Positions 5,867-10,115 of a DNA stretch of 10,115 nt are shown one piece after another. Position 1 is the first letter of the stretch. Each line of letters starts with the position of its first letter. The translations under genes were made by a program, and so were the position numbers. Below the pieces are notes generated by a model that was not told the DNA's origin, did not search any database, and saw only the letters and a list, made by a program, of their open reading frames with translations. This DNA comes from an uncultured Butyrivibrio sp. (GTDB lineage Bacteria; Bacillota; Clostridia; Lachnospirales; Lachnospiraceae), in the NCBI RefSeq assembly GCF_947169445.1, contig NZ_CAMVPU010000089.1, forward strand, positions 1-10,115. The letters are read 5' to 3'.

Positions 5867-7660
5867 ATGTATTATTCAGCAGGAACTTATGAAGCATTTG
5901 CAAAACCGGAGAAACCAGAAGGAGCTGACAGAAAATCGGCGTATATTATCGGAACAGGACTTGCAGGACTTTCCGCTGCATTTTATCTGGTTAGAGACGG
6001 ACATGTAAAAGGAGAGAGGATTCATCTCCTTGAAAAGCTTGATCTTGCAGGCGGTAGCTGTGATGGTAGAAAGGATGTTAGTAAGGGCTTTTACATGAGA
6101 GGTGGTAGAGAGATGGATAACCATTTCGAATGTATGTGGGATATGTTCCGTGATGTTCCATCTATTGAGACTCCTGGTATTTCCGTACTTGACGAGTATT
6201 ACTGGTTAAACAAGCATGATCCAAACTACTCTCTCTGTCGAGCATCAGAGAAGTGTGGACAGGATGCACATACGGATAAGAAATTTGCTCTTGATAAGGA
6301 ATCCGCAATGGCACTTTCCAAGTTATTCATGACACCGGAAAAGGACCTTGAAGATAAGAAAATCAGCGAAGTTCTTCCTGATTCCTTCTGGGACACAAAT
6401 TTCTGGCTTTACTGGCAGACAATGTTTGCTTTCCAGAGATGGTCATCTGCTCTTGAGATGAAGAGATATTTGTGCAGATACTGTCATCATATTGATGGAT
6501 TACCTGATTTTACAGCTCTTCGATTCACAAAATATAATCAGTATGAGAGCATGATTTTACCTCTTGTAAAATATCTCGAAAGTCACGGCGTAACTGTAGA
6601 GTTTGGAATGGATGTAAAAAATGTTGTCATTAAGGACGAAAATGGAAAGAAGGTTGCAACTCAGATTGTATATGAGAAGGATGGAAAGACAGATACTATC
6701 GATCTTGTTGAGGATGATCTGGTGTTCATAACAAACGGTTGCTGTACTGATACCTCTTGCTATGGTGATCAGAATACTGCACCGGATCTTAGCAATATCA
6801 AGAACGGCGAAGGTGAATCATGGGATTTGTGGAAAAACATAGCTGCACAGGCTAAGAACGGTGAGTATGGTAATCCGGAGAAATTCTGTAGTGACGTTGA
6901 AGCGACGAACTGGATGAGTGCAACAGTTGAAACTTCAGACGAAGAAATTATTCAGAAGATCATTGGTGTGTGCAAGAGAGATCCAAGAGAAGGAAAAGTT
7001 ACAACCGGGGGTATTGTTACAGTAAAGGACAGCACAGATAACTGGTATCTTTCATGGACAATTAATCGTCAGCCACAGTTCAAGGCACAGGATAAAAATA
7101 CGGTTCTTATTTGGGTATATTCACTTTCTACCAACAAAGAAGGTAATTATGTAAAGAAGGCTATGCGTGATTGTACCGGAGAAGAGGTATGCCGTGAGTG
7201 GCTGTACCATATTGGAGTTCCAACAGATAAGATCGATGACTGGGCAAAGAATCGTTGTAATGCAACAACCTGTTTCATGCCATATATTAACGCATTCTTC
7301 CAGCCTAGAAAGGAAGAGGACAGACCACTGGTAGTTCCTAAGGGAGCTGTAAACTTTGCATTTGTTGGTCAGTTCGCAGAAACTCCAAGAGATACCATTT
7401 TTACAACAGAGTACTCTATCAGAACCGGTATGGAAGCGGTATATACACTTCTTAACGTTGACAGAGGTGTTCCGGAGGTTTGGGGTTCCAAGTATGACGT
7501 AAGAGAATTACTTCGTGCTGCATATTATGCAATTGATAAGAAAACCCTTGATGAACTTCCGATGACTTTCAAAGAAAAGATTCTATTAAAGATAGTACTT
7601 GATGCTGTAGAAGGAACCGATGTAGAAATTCTACTTAGAGAAAGTGGATTAATTAAGTAA
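5867..7660 (+). CDS. ohyA: Oleate hydratase (MCRA family), copy 2
   Basis: Second FAD-dependent fatty acid double-bond hydratase, 597 residues. By eye about two thirds of positions match copy 1, so this is an old paralogue or a separately acquired gene, not a recent duplicate. Seen: G29-T-G31-L-A-G34, a full GxGxxG (copy 1 has Ala at 34), R78-G-G-R-E82-M and Y201, all at the same numbers as in copy 1. Also conserved are the 'TNWMSATV' block and the 'FAFVGQFAETPRDTIFTTEYSIRTGMEAVYTLL'-type C-terminal FAD/substrate region. It ends shortly after 'GTDVEILLRESG' and lacks the hydrophobic tail of copy 1, so it is probably soluble or only peripherally membrane-bound. AAAGGAG (5851-5857) lies 9 nt before the ATG. 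It stands alone behind a terminator, a promoter candidate and a 21-bp operator candidate, and is likely under control of the TetR-family protein encoded just upstream. Likely role: detoxifying unsaturated fatty acids. Confidence 0.95.
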   Translation: MYYSAGTYEAFAKPEKPEGADRKSAYIIGTGLAGLSAAFYLVRDGHVKGERIHLLEKLDLAGGSCDGRKDVSKGFYMRGGREMDNHFECMWDMFRDVPSIETPGISVLDEYYWLNKHDPNYSLCRASEKCGQDAHTDKKFALDKESAMALSKLFMTPEKDLEDKKISEVLPDSFWDTNFWLYWQTMFAFQRWSSALEMKRYLCRYCHHIDGLPDFTALRFTKYNQYESMILPLVKYLESHGVTVEFGMDVKNVVIKDENGKKVATQIVYEKDGKTDTIDLVEDDLVFITNGCCTDTSCYGDQNTAPDLSNIKNGEGESWDLWKNIAAQAKNGEYGNPEKFCSDVEATNWMSATVETSDEEIIQKIIGVCKRDPREGKVTTGGIVTVKDSTDNWYLSWTINRQPQFKAQDKNTVLIWVYSLSTNKEGNYVKKAMRDCTGEEVCREWLYHIGVPTDKIDDWAKNRCNATTCFMPYINAFFQPRKEEDRPLVVPKGAVNFAFVGQFAETPRDTIFTTEYSIRTGMEAVYTLLNVDRGVPEVWGSKYDVRELLRAAYYAIDKKTLDELPMTFKEKILLKIVLDAVEGTDVEILLRESGLIK

Positions 7661-7669
7661 GATAATTAG

Positions 7670-7986
7670 CAAGTAATATACAAAGCTGCCGTATCACCTA
7701 AAGTTGATGCGGCAGCTATTGCTAATTTGTCAGGAAAGCTCACTCAAATTACCGGCGAAAGAATAACTAAAGAAATATTAAAGAAATTTTTGAGAAGTTG
7801 AACACTGGTGGTATTACTATAGAAAAGGCCAATGGTATGAGTGAAGAGAAACTTCATGAACTGGGTATCCTTGCACTTTACACAAGAGTTACCAATATGC
7901 AAAGTGGAAATCATGTCGTAACAAAAGATGAGGTAATTTCAAAATCGAAGAAATATATGCGCGAAGATATGACAGTGAGGACATGA
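7670..7986 (+). pseudogene. Frameshifted coding-like remnant, function unknown
   Basis: Two overlapping open frames without a credible start cover this stretch. The first (7670-7801) reads KAAVSPKVDAAAIANLSG and onward to a TGA at 7799-7801. The second (to the TGA after 7983) includes NTGGITIEKANGMSEEK. Adding one T to the T5 run near 7788-7793 would join them into one frame of about 106 residues, so I read this as a gene piece with a one-base deletion. I do not recognise the protein. It is helical-looking, soluble and lysine-rich. The second half could be translated from TTG 7798, but no ribosome binding site is present. The 5' part coincides with the hairpin at 7684-7717, so its coding look may partly be chance. 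It lies between two structurally disturbed regions, which fits decay. Confidence 0.35.
7684..7717 (+). terminator. Strong hairpin downstream of oleate hydratase copy 2
   Basis: AGCTGCCGTATCA (7684-7696) pairs with TGATGCGGCAGCT (7705-7717): a 13-bp, GC-rich stem with one U-G pair and an 8-nt loop, starting 23 nt after the stop codon. The position suits a terminator or an mRNA-protecting 3' stem. However, the sequence after it (ATTGCTAATTTG) is a poor U tract, so termination would be inefficient. It overlaps a coding-like remnant. Confidence 0.5.
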
Positions 7987-8044
7987 TTGTTCTCAGGGAA
8001 AGAGACTTTATTTAATCAAGAAAGGTATGAACGGGGGATTTTTT

Positions 8045-9247
8045 ATGAATGAAGAACAAACAACTGTATTTATTTCAGATGTAGACCAGTATCTATTTGG
8101 TCAAGGTACACATTATGATATATACAAAAAATTAGGTGCACATGTTTGTCATAAGGGAAAGAAAAAAGGTGTTTTCTTTGCAGTCTGGGCACCAAATGCA
8201 AAGGAAGTCTATGTATTGGGAGAGTTCAATGACTGGAGCGAAAGTGCAGCACCGATGAAGCGTATTGGACAAGGCGGAATTTTTGTCACTTTTATTGAGG
8301 ATGTAAAGGAAGGACAGATGTACAAGTATATGTTCGTACTTCCTGATGGCAGAAAGCTTTATAAGGCGGATCCGTATGCGAACTATGCTGAGATGAGGCC
8401 GGGAACAGCATCAAGGATATACGATCTGAACCACTTCAAATGGGATGACCAGAAGTGGCTGAACAGCCGTGATCAGAAGGATATGAACAAGCAGCCTATG
8501 GCAATTTATGAGTGTCACATCGGTTCCTGGATGAAGCATTTGGACGGTACAGAGGACGGTTTCTATAATTATCGTGAGTTCGCTGACAGAATTGTAGCAT
8601 ATTTAAAGAAAATGCCTTTTACACATGTTGAACTTATGGGTATAGCAGAGTATCCGTTTGATGGTTCATGGGGATATCAGGTAACTGGATATTATGCACC
8701 GACATCAAGATATGGTACACCGGACGATTTCAGATACATGATTGATTTATTGCACAGAAACTGTATCGGTGTCATTCTTGACTGGGTTCCTGCACATTTC
8801 CCGAGAGATGCGTATGGCCTTTGCGAATTTGACGGCACCTGCCTCTATGAGCATCCGGACAAACGACTTGGAGAGCATCCGGATTGGGGAACAAAAATCT
8901 TTAACTACAGCAAAAATGAAGTAAAGAATTTCCTGATTGCAAATGCACTTTTCTGGATTAGAGAATTCCACATTGACGGACTCCGGGTTGATGCAGTTGC
9001 ATCGATGCTTTACCTCGATTATGCACTGGCTTATAACATATTTAATTGGTTTAAACGGCTGGCTCTGTGCGCTCCCATGAGGAAACAGTGTGCAGATACA
9101 ATCCGTTTGAAACTGATCAAGATTGCCGTTAAGGTAGTCAGATCAGGTAGATATATTTATTTCAAACTGTGTAGCAGCTGCCCTTACATATCTGAGTTTT
9201 GCGAAACACTCACCAATATAAGCAGCTTGCAACCACAGTTGGAATAG
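8045..9247 (+). pseudogene. glgB: Glycogen branching enzyme 5' half fused in frame to an IS1380 transposase tail
   Basis: 1,4-alpha-glucan branching enzyme (GH13), cut short. Numbering from the upstream ATG at 8027: CBM48-type domain at about 30-135 (VWAPNA, GEFNDW), GH13 barrel from 158 with CHIGSW, region I D252-WVPAH257, and region II GLR320-V-D322-AVASMLYLDY332, where D322 is the nucleophile. After Y332 (base 9022) the sequence switches to an insertion-sequence transposase C-terminus. The acid/base Glu region, the second region of active-site histidine and aspartate, and the C-terminal beta domain are missing. Family length is usually above 600 residues, so the product cannot be an active branching enzyme. 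The start is placed at ATG 8045 because GGGGGA (8033-8038) lies 6 nt upstream; ATG 8027 has AAGAAAGG only 2 nt away. No other glycogen genes are in the window. Confident on both halves; that the fusion is real rather than an assembly error is inferred. Confidence 0.85.
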
Positions 9248-9342
9248 CAACTAACAATGTACCTTGATAACTTAAAAGTCTGCATTTCTGATATGTAGGG
9301 ATAGTCTACCCTTTTTTAGGACTAACACCCGCTAAATCTAGG
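9023..9342 (+). mobile_element. IS1380-family insertion sequence, 3' remnant with right terminal repeat
   Basis: Codons 9023-9247 encode 74 residues (ALAYNIFNWFKRLAL... to ...SLQPQLE) that match my memory of the C-terminus of IS1380-family DDE transposases: a Leu/Ala-rich helix, then 'TIRLKLIKIA.KVVRSGR'. The transposase catalytic residues lie in the missing N-terminal part. About 80 bp past the stop, CCCGCTAAATCTAGG (9328-9342) is, in reverse complement, CCTAGATTTAGCGGG. This resembles the CCTAGATT-type ends of the family, so 9342 is taken as the right boundary. The left end and most of the transposase are absent, and what follows 9342 is not glgB. The remnant therefore comes from a deletion that joined glgB to the inside of the element, not from a simple insertion. 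It is non-autonomous and inactive. Confidence 0.75.
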
Positions 9343-9560
9343 CATCTGCTTCAAAAAAACAGATTACGTGTCAGATTTTAGAGATTTAAGTTGTCATGAA
9401 TAATTCAGGATTAAGAAATGCAAATTAAAGTATTTTTCAGAGTTGAGCGTGAATAATATACATCACTTACACAGCCTCTTTTATATTATAACAAAAGTGG
9501 TACAGCTGTGAAAATAACTGTCTTTATATCTGTTTATAATTGAGAAAAAGACAACTAATA
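9343..9560. other. AT-rich noncoding stretch with one imperfect hairpin
   Basis: No open frame of note and no recognisable gene remnant on either strand. The only structure I see is an imperfect hairpin at 9470-9510: CACAGC (9470-9475) pairs with GCTGTG (9505-9510), with an inner CTCTTTT/AAAAGTG stem carrying one mismatch. No U tract follows. This is probably the original right flank of the insertion sequence plus the upstream region of the ATPase gene. Confidence 0.5.
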
Positions 9561-9589
9561 TTGACTGAGAGATTATGAATTGGTAAAAT
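9561..9589 (+). promoter_or_regulatory. Strong promoter of the ATPase gene, predicted to give a leaderless mRNA
   Basis: TTGACT (9561-9566), an exact 17-bp spacer and TAAAAT (9584-9589), preceded by TGG (extended -10), form a near-consensus housekeeping promoter. If the last -10 base is at -7, the +1 falls on 9596, the A of the ATG. No Shine-Dalgarno sequence lies between promoter and start, which fits leaderless initiation. Confidence 0.65.
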
Positions 9590-9595
9590 AATAGC

Positions 9596-10115
9596 ATGGA
9601 TAAGATTTTAATTGGTAGAAAAGAAGAATATAAAAGACTTGATAAGTGCATGAGAGAACTTACTTCTCAGTTGGTCATTGTATATGGTCGAAGAAGGGTT
9701 GGAAAGACATTTCTTATAAATCAATACTTTAATGATACTTATGCCTTTAAACTTACAGGTGCATATAATGAACCTAAAGAAGTTCAGTTGGAAGCTTTTT
9801 CAGAAGAACTCTATCGAAGAACAGGTGTAAAAAAGGAGACACCTAATGATTGGAGACAGGCTTTTAGAGAACTTAGAGAATATATTGAGGGAACCTCTTT
9901 ATCTGATAAATGTGTTGTGTTTTTTGATGAGATGCCCTGGCTTGATACGCATAAATCAGGTTTTTTAAAAGCTTTTGAATTTTTTTGGAATGATTTCGGA
10001 AGTGCAAGAAACAATCTTGTTTTTATCGTATGTGGATCTGCTACATCATGGCTTGTTGATAATATAGAGCATAATAAGGGCGGATTGTTTAATCGACAGT
10101 CTTGCAAGATTTTTC
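9596..10115 (+). CDS. AAA-type ATP-binding protein (archaeal-like ATPase family), 5' part only
   Basis: The first 173 residues of an ATPase whose reading frame continues past the window edge. Seen: 'LIGRKEE' at 5-11, typical of the start of these proteins; Walker A G31-RRRVGKT38; Walker B CVVFFDE at 106-112, followed by MPW; and a sensor-type CGSATSW at 147-152. This fits the group of bacterial/archaeal ATPases (PF01637-like, often followed by a DUF234 domain) of about 370-480 residues that occur as scattered, strain-specific single genes. Their biological role is not established; some are suspected to be mobile or defence-related. The ATG is chosen because the conserved 'IGR' start follows at once. 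There is no ribosome binding site, and the promoter at 9561-9589 predicts transcription from the ATG itself. Confidence 0.85.
   Translation, partial: MDKILIGRKEEYKRLDKCMRELTSQLVIVYGRRRVGKTFLINQYFNDTYAFKLTGAYNEPKEVQLEAFSEELYRRTGVKKETPNDWRQAFRELREYIEGTSLSDKCVVFFDEMPWLDTHKSGFLKAFEFFWNDFGSARNNLVFIVCGSATSWLVDNIEHNKGGLFNRQSCKIF

Noticed and set aside
7798..7986. Independent 62-residue gene starting at TTG 7798
   Set aside because: No ribosome binding site, the TTG overlaps the stop of the preceding frame, and the sequence reads better as the second half of a frameshifted remnant.
9811..10107. 98-residue open frame on the minus strand
   Set aside because: It lies wholly inside the ATPase coding region and has no protein-like features; it is an antisense shadow. 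The other minus-strand frames in the window are rejected for the same reason.

Overview
The window looks like chromosomal DNA from a gut or rumen clostridium, most likely Lachnospiraceae or a close relative. Supporting signs are moderate to low GC, AGGAG-type ribosome binding sites, heavy AGA/ATA codon use, oleate hydratases typical of Firmicutes, and clostridial-type branching enzyme and IS1380 transposase sequence. All genes that I can support lie on the + strand. The taxonomic call rests on style and family resemblance, not on a search.

Left block (1-3940): a complete oleate hydratase (ohyA copy 1, with an unusual lysine-flanked hydrophobic C-terminal tail), then a radical SAM/SPASM-type enzyme of unknown substrate, then the membrane N-terminus of a cardiolipin synthase that stops before its catalytic HKD domains. 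The spacing (33 bp, then 9 bp) suggests one operon concerned with fatty acids and membrane lipids. The third gene is now broken.

Middle block (3974-5093): an 86-residue orphan protein and a TVP38/TMEM64 (VTT-domain) membrane protein, AT-rich by eye. They are followed by a terminator-like structure and the promoter of the next gene.

Regulated block (5094-7660): a TetR-family regulator closed by two tandem hairpins, then a second, divergent oleate hydratase (ohyA copy 2). A 21-bp inverted repeat (ACCTAAA-N7-TTTAGGT) lies between the likely promoter and the ribosome binding site of copy 2 and is a good operator candidate. Both hydratases keep the catalytic positions E82 and Y201, so both are probably active. 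Free unsaturated fatty acids are toxic to such bacteria, and hydration detoxifies them; the likely logic is one hydratase in a lipid operon and one under local repressor control.

Decayed right block (7661-9342): a frameshifted coding-like remnant, then the 5' half of a glycogen branching enzyme gene (glgB) fused in frame to the last 74 codons of an IS1380-family transposase. The IS right end is recognisable (CCCGCTAAATCTAGG). The left IS end, the transposase N-terminus and the glgB 3' half are missing, so this is a deletion scar.

Right edge (9343-10115): about 250 bp of AT-rich noncoding DNA, then the start of an AAA-type ATPase gene that runs off the window. Its near-consensus promoter places the predicted +1 exactly on the A of the ATG, and there is no ribosome binding site, so the mRNA may be leaderless.

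No CRISPR array, tRNA, rRNA or phage module was seen. The best candidates for something not yet described are the ohyA-radical SAM-cls gene set, the operator-controlled second hydratase, and the leaderless ATPase gene.
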